From Bog-793 sp963785415 (GTDB taxonomy: Bacteria; Actinomycetota; Acidimicrobiia; Acidimicrobiales; Bog-793), in contig CAWAVB010000001.1 in NCBI GenBank assembly GCA_963785415.1, positions 992,001 to 1,056,000 on the forward strand: a DNA stretch of 64,000 nucleotides, read 5' to 3'. The notes beneath the pieces are model-generated. The model was not told where the DNA came from. It was given only the letters and a program-made list of their open reading frames with translations, and made no database searches. Each line of letters starts with the position of its first letter. Positions within the stretch are counted from its first letter, which is position 1. Both the position numbers and the translations under genes were made by a program. Below, piece by piece: positions 42,369 to 50,462 of the stretch.

Positions 42369-44849
42369 TCAGCGCGGGATCTCTTCGTATTCATCGAGCG
42401 TCATGAGGACCGTCCGGGCCTTCGATCCCTCCGACGGTCCGACGATGCCGCGCCGCTCGAGCAGGTCCATCAACCGCCCGGCCCGCGCGAAGCCGACGCG
42501 CAGCTTGCGCTGCAGCATCGACGTCGAACCGAGCTGCGAACGGACGACGAGCTCCATCGCCTGGCGGAGCAACTCGTCGTCGTCATCGTCGCCGAACAGT
42601 CCGGCGCCGCCACGGTCGTTCTCGTCGCCGACGATGCCGTCGACATAGAGCGGGTCGCTCTGGCGCCGCCAGTGCGCGACGACGGCGTGCACCTCCTCCT
42701 CGGAGACCCACGGCCCCTGGATCCGGCGCGGGATGCTCGACGAGGCGGTGAGCAGCAAAAGGTCGCCCCGCCCGATGAGGCGCTCGGCACCCGACTGGTC
42801 GAGGATGACCCGGGAGTCGGCGAGCGACGAGACCGAGAAGGCGAGACGCGAGGGGATGTTCGCCTTGATCACGCCCGTGATGACGTCGACCGACGGGCGC
42901 TGCGTCGCGATGACGAGGTGGATGCCGACCGCCCGCGCCATCTGCGCGATCCGGCAGATCGACTCCTCCACGTCACGGGCCGCCACCATCATCAGGTCGT
43001 TCAGCTCGTCGACGACGAGGAGCACGAAGGGAAGCCGCTGGTAGCGCGGGCGCTCCGCCGCGTCGGGGTTCTCGGCGCGGTCGACGTCGGAGACGGCCTG
43101 GATGACCGGTCCGTCGAAGGGACCCTCGGCGAGGTCTCCGCGGTCGACCGCCGCGTTGTAGCCGGTGATGTCGCGCATCCCGACCTCGGCGAGGAGGTCG
43201 TAGCGGCGCTCCATCTCGGCAACCGTCCAGGCGAGCGCGTTGGCGGCCCGCTTCGGGTTGACGACGACCTCCGTGAGGAGGTGCGGAAGGCCGTTGTAAT
43301 GGCCGAGCTCGACCCGTTTCGGGTCGACGAGGATCAGCCGGACCTGTTCGGGCGTCGAGCGCATGAGGATCGACGTGACGAGAGAGTTGATGCAGGAGGA
43401 CTTGCCGGATCCCGTCGCCCCGGCGATCAAGAGGTGCGGCATCTCGGCGAGGTTCACCATCACCGGGCGGCCGGCGATGTCGCGGCCGAGACCGACCTCG
43501 AGCGGATGCAGCGCCCGGTGGGCCTCGGGCGACGAGAGCACGTCCCCGAGCGTGACGAGCCGGCGGTCGTGGTTCGGGACCTCGACGCCGATCGCGGAGC
43601 GGCCCGGGATGGGGGCGAGGATCCGGACGTCCGGTGACGCCATCACGTAGGCGATGTCCTTCGAAAGGCTCGTCACCTGGGCGACCTTCACGCCGGGGGC
43701 GAGCTCGAGCTCGAAGCGCGTGACGGTCGGACCGACGGTGTAGCCGGTGACCTTCGTCGCGACACCGTGCGACGACAACGCGCCCTCGAGGAGTTTCCCG
43801 CGCTCCTCGATCCCCTGCCGGTCAGTGGCGAGCTCCTTCGTCCTTTTCAGCAGGCGTTCCGGCGGGAGCTTCCAGTTGCTCGGCGCGGGAACGACCCCGA
43901 GCCCAAGTTGCTCGACGACGGCGGAGGGCGGGAGGAACTCCGTGGCGGGGAGCGGGTCCACGGCGTGGGGGATCGTCACGACGCTCTCCTCCTCGGCCAA
44001 CCCGAGGCCCGGGCCGCGCCCACCGTTGCGTCGCGTCGTCCTCGTCTCCTCGACGAGCGTGGCGAGCTCGTTGGCCGGCTCGGCCTCGATCGCGTTGTCC
44101 GCGCCGAGGGGCCAGTCGACGAGCGGCGTGTCCGGCGCGGGCGCGACCCCGGCGACGACCCGCGGCGCGCGCTCGTCGTCCGCGCCCGCCGTGAAGAACC
44201 CGGCCGCCGTCGAGCCTGTCGCCTGGGCCGCGTGCACGATGGCGAGCACACCCTGGCGCACCGACCGCGCCAGACAGGCGCAGACGGCGACGAAGGCGAC
44301 CGCCCCGAGGACGATGCCTGCCCCGGCCGCGCCGATGACGTCGCGCAGACCACCGCCGATCGCGACGCCGGCGAAGCCGCCCGCGCCCCCGAAGATCCGG
44401 GCCGTCGCCGAAGCCGTCGGATGGCCGCCGGCGAGATCGCCGAGGCCTGCCGCGGCGAGCACGAGGACCACGAGCGCAGCGCCCGCCCCGATCGCGCCAC
44501 GCCGGGCGCGGCCCGCGACGAGCGTCCAGCCCGTGACGAGCAGGCCGAGGGGCACGACGTCGAGGCCCCAGCCGAAGGCGGCAGAGCCGTCACGGCGGAC
44601 GTAGATCCCGGCCCGCCCGAGGAGATCGAAATGGACTGCCAGCACGGCGAGGGCGCCGGCCACGATGAGAAGCCAGCCCCAGACCTCGTCCGGTTCACGC
44701 GCCGCCGGGTCCGCAGCGGGCGCCCGTCGTGTTGACGGCGCCATTTGGCGTGCGCCGCCCCGGGCGCGGCTGTGTGCGGCCCGGGTCCGCGACGGGGCCG
44801 CCCGCGACGAGCGGGACTTCGTCGTCGACGAACCCTTTGCTGGAGTCAC
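42369..44849 (-). CDS. ftsK: DNA translocase FtsK/SpoIIIE
   Basis: An 826-residue translocase that pumps DNA through the closing septum. After a basic Ala/Arg/Ser-rich N-terminus come four hydrophobic segments (about residues 55-205, e.g. VWGWLLIVAGALAVLAVHF), then a linker, the alpha domain (LPPERLLKRTKELATDRQGI), the motor with Walker A IAGATGSGKSSCINSL near residue 480 and Walker B FVLLVVDELNDLMM, and the C-terminal gamma winged helix (DDDDELLRQAMELVVRSQLG, LQRKLRVGFARAGRLMDLLE). All parts are present and the length is normal for short-linker FtsK. Confidence 0.96.
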   Translation of the reverse strand: MTPAKGSSTTKSRSSRAAPSRTRAAHSRARGGARQMAPSTRRAPAADPAAREPDEVWGWLLIVAGALAVLAVHFDLLGRAGIYVRRDGSAAFGWGLDVVPLGLLVTGWTLVAGRARRGAIGAGAALVVLVLAAAGLGDLAGGHPTASATARIFGGAGGFAGVAIGGGLRDVIGAAGAGIVLGAVAFVAVCACLARSVRQGVLAIVHAAQATGSTAAGFFTAGADDERAPRVVAGVAPAPDTPLVDWPLGADNAIEAEPANELATLVEETRTTRRNGGRGPGLGLAEEESVVTIPHAVDPLPATEFLPPSAVVEQLGLGVVPAPSNWKLPPERLLKRTKELATDRQGIEERGKLLEGALSSHGVATKVTGYTVGPTVTRFELELAPGVKVAQVTSLSKDIAYVMASPDVRILAPIPGRSAIGVEVPNHDRRLVTLGDVLSSPEAHRALHPLEVGLGRDIAGRPVMVNLAEMPHLLIAGATGSGKSSCINSLVTSILMRSTPEQVRLILVDPKRVELGHYNGLPHLLTEVVVNPKRAANALAWTVAEMERRYDLLAEVGMRDITGYNAAVDRGDLAEGPFDGPVIQAVSDVDRAENPDAAERPRYQRLPFVLLVVDELNDLMMVAARDVEESICRIAQMARAVGIHLVIATQRPSVDVITGVIKANIPSRLAFSVSSLADSRVILDQSGAERLIGRGDLLLLTASSSIPRRIQGPWVSEEEVHAVVAHWRRQSDPLYVDGIVGDENDRGGAGLFGDDDDDELLRQAMELVVRSQLGSTSMLQRKLRVGFARAGRLMDLLERRGIVGPSEGSKARTVLMTLDEYEEIPR

Positions 44850-44912
44850 AGTACAAACAACGCTAACACCAGCAACGTTGCAGAGCGCGACCCGTCGGGC
44901 GGTCCCGACCGC

Positions 44913-45920
44913 TCAGCGGTAGACGGTGTCGGGGTAGGTGAGGCCGATCTGGCTTCGGCACTCGTCGAGGATCCGCATGATGGCGATCGACTCGTCGAGG
45001 GGCACGAGCGGGCTCTCGCCGACGCCGGCCCGCAGACAGCGCACCACCTCGGCGATCTCGTGCACGTAACCGATCCCTTCGGCGTGCGGCTCGACACGCC
45101 GCGCCGTCCCGTCCTCGGCGGTGACACTCAAGGACGGGATCCCGTGGAACGGGGCCGCGATCTCCACCCGGCCCTTCGACCCGGAGAAGGCCGCCGTCGT
45201 GTCGATCTCCGCCTCGATCGTCGCCGACAGGACCCCCGTCGCGCCGGTCGGCCACGACATCGCGACGACGGTCGTGCGGTCGACGCCCCCCTCGACGTGC
45301 CCGAGGGCGCGGATCTCTTCCGGCTCACCGAGCGTGGCGAAGGCGAGCGTGATCGGGTAGACGCCGACATCGAGCAGCGCCCCGCCCGCCTGGCCCGGGT
45401 CGAAAAGGCGCGGGGCCTGCGCGGCCGTCGGGACGAAGCCGAGCGCGGCCCGCACGTGACGGACCTCGCCGATCTCGCCCGACGCGAGGACGGCGGCGAG
45501 GTCGGCGAAGCCGGGCCGGCAGCGCATCCACATCGCCTCCATCACGAACACGTCGGCGGCGCGGGCGAGCCGCACGAGCTCCTCGGTCTGCGAGGCGTCG
45601 ACGGTGAACGGCTTCTCGCAAAGGACCGCCCGTCCGACTTCGATGCAGTGCCGGACGGCCGCATAGTGGGCGCCGTGGCTCGCGCCGACGTAGACGACGT
45701 CGACGCCTTCGTCCTCGATGAGGGCGTCGTAGGAGCCGTAGGTCGTGGCGATCCCGTGGGCCGCGGCGAACCGCCGGGCCGAATCCTCGTTCCGGGAACC
45801 GACGGCGACGATCTCGCAGTCCGGCGAGCGGCGGATCTCGTCGACGAGGGTCGCCGAGATCTTCCCGGTCGCGAGGATCCCCCAGCGCACGGGACGGTCG
45901 GACGGCAACGGCGCGGGCAT
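44913..45920 (-). CDS. Gfo/Idh/MocA-family oxidoreductase
   Basis: A 335-residue NAD(P)-dependent dehydrogenase. Rossmann motif VRWGILATGKISATLV, VGSRNEDSARRFAAAHGI, then the conserved VLCEKPFTVDASQ lysine motif and FVMEAMWMRCRPGFADLA. The pattern VEAMWMR-like places it close to trans-dihydrodiol dehydrogenase and 1,5-anhydrofructose reductase-type members. It acts on a sugar or related carbonyl; substrate unknown. Monocistronic by context, 63 bases from the ftsK start. Confidence 0.88.
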   Translation of the reverse strand: MPAPLPSDRPVRWGILATGKISATLVDEIRRSPDCEIVAVGSRNEDSARRFAAAHGIATTYGSYDALIEDEGVDVVYVGASHGAHYAAVRHCIEVGRAVLCEKPFTVDASQTEELVRLARAADVFVMEAMWMRCRPGFADLAAVLASGEIGEVRHVRAALGFVPTAAQAPRLFDPGQAGGALLDVGVYPITLAFATLGEPEEIRALGHVEGGVDRTTVVAMSWPTGATGVLSATIEAEIDTTAAFSGSKGRVEIAAPFHGIPSLSVTAEDGTARRVEPHAEGIGYVHEIAEVVRCLRAGVGESPLVPLDESIAIMRILDECRSQIGLTYPDTVYR

Positions 45921-46283
45921 CGGGCTACGGGTGGGTGCGAGGCAGAAGGGTTCGGATCACGTCACCGTAGCGAAGGCGGCGTCGGCGTGCGTCGTGGAAC
46001 GCGACCCGGCGGTACGAGGAGGCGACATCCCCCATTTGGGTCACTGGTCCCTTCCAAATGGACCAGCGATCTGGCCTACTGGCTATGTGCAGGTAGGTGA
46101 TGTGGCCGCGGCCGGGGTCCTTCACGTCGCCATCGCGGCCGCCCGCTTCGAATTCGTCGGTGCCGCGTCCATTACTCGCCACCAGCGCCGGACGTCGGCA
46201 CTGACCGTCTCCCGCCAGTCGCTGTGGCCGGATTGACATGAAATACCGTCCGCTTGTGACAAGTTTCCGTAGTCAGTAACCTC
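45921..46283. other. Intergenic with interleaved inverted repeats
   Basis: About 363 bases upstream of the AdoMet-decarboxylase-like gene and the oxidoreductase start (divergent). No convincing gene; frames of about 100-160 codons on both strands look like GC-driven noise. It contains the overlapping inverted repeats at 46032-46066. Confidence 0.5.
46032..46066. promoter_or_regulatory. Two mutually exclusive hairpins (A-B-A'-B' order)
   Basis: Arms CCATTTGG (46032-46039) and CCAAATGG (46054-46061) are complementary, as are CTGGTCC (46044-46050) and GGACCAG (46060-46066). The two right arms share GG, so only one stem can form at a time, unless they fold as a pseudoknot. This could be an attenuator in the leader of the plus-strand gene 218 bases downstream, or a pair of DNA operator sites. 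Confidence 0.4.
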
Positions 46284-46667
46284 ATGACGATGTCTGAGCC
46301 CCGTGGGTCTCTCATATCACAGGATATTCCGGATCTCGCCCCGGCGATCTACCGGCAGCGCCTGGTCGTCGAGGGCTGCCCCGCCGCACCGATCGACGAC
46401 CACACGGTCCGCCGCTACCTTTCGGAACTCTCCGACGTCTGCCGGATGAAGCGCCTCATCGAACCCGTGACACACCGCTCGGACGCCTACGGCTGGGCGG
46501 GCTGGGTCCACTGGGAGTCCTCCGGCGCCCATTTCTACGCCTGGGAGCATCCGCTCCTCTTTTTCAGCGTCGACGTCTACACCTGCGCCCCGTTCGACGC
46601 CCCCGCCGTCGTCGCCTTCACGAAGGCGTTCTTCGGTGCCGACGAGATCGTCTCCCGGGAGTTCTGA
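46284..46667 (+). CDS. S-adenosylmethionine decarboxylase-like protein
   Basis: A 127-residue protein with the AdoMetDC (SpeH) pattern: YRQRLVVEGC start strand, central GWAGWVHWESSGAHFYAWE with the Glu-Ser pair at which SpeH self-cleaves to make pyruvoyl, FFSVDVYTCAPFD with the conserved cysteine, and FFGADEIVSREF at the end. Spacing from Ser to His and Cys differs by one or two residues from Thermotoga-type SpeH, so activity is uncertain. SpeH makes decarboxylated AdoMet for spermidine. No spermidine synthase is near; instead a LuxI/FeeM-like GNAT gene follows after 17 bases, so the pair is probably an operon. Confidence 0.65.
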   Translation: MTMSEPRGSLISQDIPDLAPAIYRQRLVVEGCPAAPIDDHTVRRYLSELSDVCRMKRLIEPVTHRSDAYGWAGWVHWESSGAHFYAWEHPLLFFSVDVYTCAPFDAPAVVAFTKAFFGADEIVSREF

Positions 46668-46684
46668 ACCCGCGTGGCCCGGCC

Positions 46685-47587
46685 GTGACGACCCTCGAGA
46701 CCGATCGGTCCGACCTCGAGCGCCTCGCCCGGTCGGTCATCGGCGAGGGGACGCGGCAACCCTTCGGCGCCTACGTCTTTCTGCCCGACGACCCGGCGGC
46801 CGAGCTCGGCCGGAGCGTCGAGCGGGCGGTCTTCCTCGAGTCGTTCGGCAACACGCCGGAGCTCCTCGGCACCGAATACGGGCCGTACGAGGCGTCGAGC
46901 CTTTTCTACGTCGTCCTCGACCACCGCCGACTGCGCCCGGCCGGCGTCATCCGCATGATCGTGCCGACGAAGGGCGGCCCCGGGCTGAAGTCCCTCAACG
47001 ACCTCGGGCCGATCTGGCACGAGCCGGCGGAGTCGATCCTCGAACGGAGCGGGATCGGCCTCACGCTGGACCGGACCTGGGACATCGCGACCCTCGCCAT
47101 CGACGCGCAGTACCGCAGCGCCGCGGCGACCGGGCTCGTCGCGCTCGGCCTGTACCAGTCGATCGTCCGCACGGGCGAGACGCTCGGGGTCGAGTGGATG
47201 GTCGCGATCCTCGACCGCGCCGTCTACCGCATGTCCAAGGCCCGGTTCCACCAGCCCTTCTTCGCCCTGGCGGAGGGCCGCCCGTATCTCGGATCGCGCG
47301 ACAGCCTGCCGATCTACGGCTGCGTCTCCGACTGGCGCCGCCGGCTGGCGATGGAAGACCCGCCGATCCACGGGATCATCTACGAGGGCGTCGGCATCGA
47401 ACCGGCGTTGCGGCCCCTCGATCTCGACGCCGCGGTGGCGCTCGTTGCCCAGATCTACGACGCCTCAGCGCTCACGCTGAAGGGCGCCTCGAGGTTTGGT
47501 CTTTGGCGAGTTCGAACTTCGAGGCGAGCCGAACCGGTTCGACCGGCGGCGCTTGCTCCACAACGTCGAACGGCCGCGACCGGGTGA
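46685..47587 (+). CDS. LuxI/FeeM-like GNAT acyltransferase homologue
   Basis: A 300-residue protein with the autoinducer-synthase-type GNAT layout: RAVFLESFGNTPELLGTEYG, YEASSLFYVVLDHRR, PAGVIRMIVPTKGG (strand with Arg), a middle region with TWDIATLAIDAQYRSAAATG, and VEWMVAILDRAVYRM. This resembles long-chain N-acyl amino acid synthases and acyl-homoserine lactone synthases in organisation, but family membership is my inference. Start is GTG. It follows the AdoMetDC-like gene closely. Its last 38 codons overlap the 3' end of the convergent GGDEF-EAL gene by 116 bases; the tail is unlikely to be functional. Confidence 0.55.
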   Translation: MTTLETDRSDLERLARSVIGEGTRQPFGAYVFLPDDPAAELGRSVERAVFLESFGNTPELLGTEYGPYEASSLFYVVLDHRRLRPAGVIRMIVPTKGGPGLKSLNDLGPIWHEPAESILERSGIGLTLDRTWDIATLAIDAQYRSAAATGLVALGLYQSIVRTGETLGVEWMVAILDRAVYRMSKARFHQPFFALAEGRPYLGSRDSLPIYGCVSDWRRRLAMEDPPIHGIIYEGVGIEPALRPLDLDAAVALVAQIYDASALTLKGASRFGLWRVRTSRRAEPVRPAALAPQRRTAATG

Positions 47588-49901
47588 GGAGCCCGAGCAC
47601 GTCGATGATCTGATCGGCGCGCGCTGGCCGGGAGAACAGGTAACCCTGGGCGGCGCTGCACCCGAGCCCCATCAGGCGCCTGGCCTGGTCGGCTGTCTCC
47701 ACGCCCTCGACGATCGTCTGGATCCCGAGCGCCGCGCTCATCGCGACGATCGCCGCGACGAGCGATTCCGAGGTCCCCGAGTCGCCGTCGGCCATGTCGG
47801 CGACGAAGCTCTGGTCGATCTTCAGGATGTTGACCGGCAGGCGCTGCAGGTAGGCGAGCGACGAGTACTTCGTCCCGAAGTCGTCGACGGCGATCAGGAT
47901 GCCCAGCCGGCGCAACGCCGTGAGCGAGGCGATCGAAAGCTCCGGATTGCTCATCATCTCGGACTCGGTGAGCTCGATCGTGAGCGCCGAGCCCGGCAGC
48001 CCGTGCTTGGCGAGCGAGCGGCCGACCCGCTGCACGAGAAGCTCGTCGCGCAACTGGAGGGCCGAGAGGTTGACCGCCACCGTGAGGTGTGCGAACCCGG
48101 GGACCGCACGACAGACGACGAGCTGACGCAGCGCGTCGTCGAGAACCCAGCTGCCGATCTCGCAGATCTGGTCGGTCTCCTCGGCGAGCGGGATGAACCG
48201 CCTCGGGAGGAGCACCCCGAGGGTCGGGTGCGCCCAACGGACGAGGGCCTCGAAGCCGATCACCTCGCTGTGGCCCATCTTCACGATCGGCTGGAACACG
48301 AGGTGCAGCTCGTGGCGTTCGACGGCGCGGCGCAGGTCGCGCTCGATCTCGACGCGCTCGGTGAGGTGGGCGCGCATCGAGTCGTCGTAGACAGCGACGG
48401 CGTCGCGACCGGCTTCCTTAGCCTGGTGGACGGCGGTTTCGGCGTCGCGGACGATCACCTCGGCGTCGAACCCGTCCTCCGGGTGGGCGAAGGTGATCCC
48501 GATGCTCGCCGTGACGACGAACTCCGAGCCGTCGATGAAGAAAGGCGCGCGCAGGCTGGCGCGCAACCGGTTCGCGAAGGCGCGGGCCTCGGAGACGCCG
48601 ACGTTGCCGCCGAGGACCACGACGAACTCGTCGCCACCGATCCGGCTCACGAGATCGCCGGCACGGGTGTTTTCCGTGAGGCGCCTGGCGACCTGGATCA
48701 GGAGCTCGTCGCCGTGATTGTGCCCGATCGTGTCGTTGATGAGCTTGAACCGGTCGAGGTCGATCAAGAGCAACCCGACCGAGGCCGGGTTCGGCGACGC
48801 CAACCGCACCAGCCGATCGAGGTGCTGCTCCATCAGTTGGCGGTTCGGCAGCCCGGTGAGGTCGTCGTGCAGCGCTCGGTAGATGAGGCGTGCTTCGGAG
48901 CTCTCGGCGGATCGCAGCGCCTGGAGGATCTGCAGGACTCCCATCGTGGTGAGGCCGAGGATCATCGCGAACAGCGCGAGCCGTTCGCTCAGCGCGTAGT
49001 GCCGTTGCTGCAGGATGAGGATCGCCGGCACGACGAAGGCGACAGCGACGAGGCCGATGCGCCCCGGGGTCCACCGGGGCGCGGGCTTGCTCGCGGGCTC
49101 GGTGAGCGTGCGCATCGAGGGATCGAGCGCGCACGACGCCGCCCCGGCGAAAGCGATCACGTAGGGCAGATCGAGAAGATTGCTGGAGATGTTGAGAAGG
49201 TGGATCTCGGCGAGCATGTAGAACGCGTCGCCGATGAACATCGACGCCAGCGCGGCGATGAGGAAACGATCGGCGGTGCACCTCTCGCGGCTCGTGCCGA
49301 AGGCGATCTGCAGCGTGATGATGAGCAAGAAGAGAGAGACCGCCGGGTAGCTCGAAAGGATCAGCTTCACGTCCACCGGCGCGCTGCGGCGCGCGAGGAC
49401 CGGCTCGATCACGTACACGAGCGAGAGGGCGAGGACGGCGAGCGAGGCGATGACGCCGTCGTAGATGATCCCGAGGCGGTGGACCATCGACCCCGTGCGG
49501 GCGCGGATGATCCCGATGAGCGCCGCGCCAAGGAGCGCGTACCCCGGCAGGACGATGAGATCGGGGATGAGCGAACGGTGGACGGTAAGCACGCCGAGGG
49601 TGTGCAGGTCGTCACGTGCGACGCCGCCGATGATGAACAACGTGAAGGCACCGAGCGCCATCCACCACGGCGCACGGCGCGCCGGGCGATAGCGATGGAC
49701 GCCGAAGACGATGGCACCGATCGTGCCGGCAGCGGCCAATCCGAAGGCGACCTCACCGGTCGGACCGATCAGCGCGAGCGCGATCAGTGCCGTCCAGATC
49801 GCCCCGACGACGAGGTGACGCCGCGTGATGACGAATACCCCTAGCCCTTCGGAGGGAGTATCGGACCGCTGCGAGTTCTCCCGCCGGGTCACGATTGCCA
49901 T
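47472..49901 (-). CDS. Membrane GGDEF-EAL protein (cyclic di-GMP turnover)
   Basis: An 809-residue protein. About eight or nine N-terminal membrane helices (residues 25-320, e.g. LVVGAIWTALIALALIG) form a putative sensor. The diguanylate cyclase domain has DLTGLPNRQLM and an intact RIGGDEFVVVLGG near residue 420. The phosphodiesterase domain has GFEALVRW near 549, VNLSALQLRD, IELTES, VDDFGTKYSSLAYLQRL and VEGVET, the usual catalytic set. Both activities look possible. The ribosome site AAGGAGGTGATTG is nearly perfect, indicating strong translation. Divergent from the sigma factor gene across about 550 bases. Confidence 0.94.
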   Translation of the reverse strand: MAIVTRRENSQRSDTPSEGLGVFVITRRHLVVGAIWTALIALALIGPTGEVAFGLAAAGTIGAIVFGVHRYRPARRAPWWMALGAFTLFIIGGVARDDLHTLGVLTVHRSLIPDLIVLPGYALLGAALIGIIRARTGSMVHRLGIIYDGVIASLAVLALSLVYVIEPVLARRSAPVDVKLILSSYPAVSLFLLIITLQIAFGTSRERCTADRFLIAALASMFIGDAFYMLAEIHLLNISSNLLDLPYVIAFAGAASCALDPSMRTLTEPASKPAPRWTPGRIGLVAVAFVVPAILILQQRHYALSERLALFAMILGLTTMGVLQILQALRSAESSEARLIYRALHDDLTGLPNRQLMEQHLDRLVRLASPNPASVGLLLIDLDRFKLINDTIGHNHGDELLIQVARRLTENTRAGDLVSRIGGDEFVVVLGGNVGVSEARAFANRLRASLRAPFFIDGSEFVVTASIGITFAHPEDGFDAEVIVRDAETAVHQAKEAGRDAVAVYDDSMRAHLTERVEIERDLRRAVERHELHLVFQPIVKMGHSEVIGFEALVRWAHPTLGVLLPRRFIPLAEETDQICEIGSWVLDDALRQLVVCRAVPGFAHLTVAVNLSALQLRDELLVQRVGRSLAKHGLPGSALTIELTESEMMSNPELSIASLTALRRLGILIAVDDFGTKYSSLAYLQRLPVNILKIDQSFVADMADGDSGTSESLVAAIVAMSAALGIQTIVEGVETADQARRLMGLGCSAAQGYLFSRPARADQIIDVLGLLTRSRPFDVVEQAPPVEPVRLASKFELAKDQTSRRPSA

Positions 49902-49993
49902 CGCTCAATCACCTCCTTGTCTGGTCCCTCGCCTAACGGCACGGAGCAGGCTGTTTTGAAATTTCTGGCCGCGGGCATCCGATCTGAATGCCA

Positions 49994-50035
49994 ATTCTCA
50001 CAATGAGTGAGCAACTTACCACTCAGTGTGAGAAT
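49994..50035. promoter_or_regulatory. Long inverted repeat upstream of GGDEF-EAL gene
   Basis: Arms ATTCTCACAATGAGTG (49994-50009) and CACTCAGTGTGAGAAT (50020-50035) are complementary over 16 bases with one mismatch, spacer 10 bases. It lies about 95-140 bases upstream of the start. It may be an operator for a dimeric regulator or a leader hairpin. Confidence 0.55.
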
Positions 50036-50254
50036 CTCGGGACGACGGCTCGCCTCCCACCTGTTCGAAGTCCCAGCCCCGGGGGTTGGATCCGACCGCG
50101 GCATTGGCACGAGACCGCGGCTGGCACCGAACCGGCCGCGGCATGGTGGTGAAGCCGGAAAGCCTTGAATGATCCGGAATACGCCGTGATGTTGCGTCAT
50201 CGATGCGGAGCAACGTCGGCATCGGGTCAGCCTCCCATTGACTCGGTTCGCCAC

Positions 50255-50269
50255 ATATCGTGGCGATAT
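50255..50269. promoter_or_regulatory. Palindrome ATATCG-TGG-CGATAT
   Basis: Perfect 6-bp arms with a 3-base spacer, in the AT-richer part of the region shared by the sigma factor and GGDEF-EAL genes. A TTGACT hexamer is at 50239-50244, just upstream on the plus strand. Operator candidate only. Confidence 0.35.
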
Positions 50270-50384
50270 TGTTACCGAGAGTGGTAGAACGCAACAGACA
50301 AGAAATTGGGCCTACCGCCGGCCGGAATTCGTTGTATATGATGCAAATGTGCTAGGAGTAGCCACTGAAACTGCTGAGGCACAA

Positions 50385-50462
50385 ATGAGTCATACGCCAC
50401 TCTTTGTGGCCATGTCGCCGCGCGCGGCGATGACAGTCCCTGGCGAGCTGGTGAAACCGTGA
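50385..50462 (+). CDS. 25-codon small ORF coupled to the sigma factor
   Basis: ATG 50385 is preceded by GAGG at 50376-50379 with a 5-base gap. The peptide begins MSHTPLFVAMSPRAAM and ends ELVKP; its TGA overlaps the GTG of the sigma factor gene (GTGA). The sigma gene itself lacks a spaced ribosome site, so translation of this ORF probably delivers ribosomes to it. The frame is open upstream without a better start. A leader peptide role is inferred; no known family. Confidence 0.5.
   Translation: MSHTPLFVAMSPRAAMTVPGELVKP

Larger units (their letters stand above)
49902..50384. other. Long divergent intergenic region
   Basis: About 480 bases between the GGDEF-EAL start and the small ORF before the sigma factor. 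It is AT-richer toward 50240-50390 and holds two inverted repeats (listed separately), suggesting divergent, regulated promoters. I checked by eye for a GEMM cyclic di-GMP riboswitch and saw none. Confidence 0.5.

Noticed and set aside
45925..46239. Minus-strand 104-codon and plus-strand 163-codon frames upstream of the AdoMetDC-like gene
   Set aside because: No ribosome site, no recognisable motif, and both cover the inverted-repeat region; treated as non-coding.
49902..50240. Cyclic di-GMP (GEMM) riboswitch upstream of the GGDEF-EAL gene
   Set aside because: The conserved GEMM core was not seen on the minus strand leader; only an inverted repeat is present.
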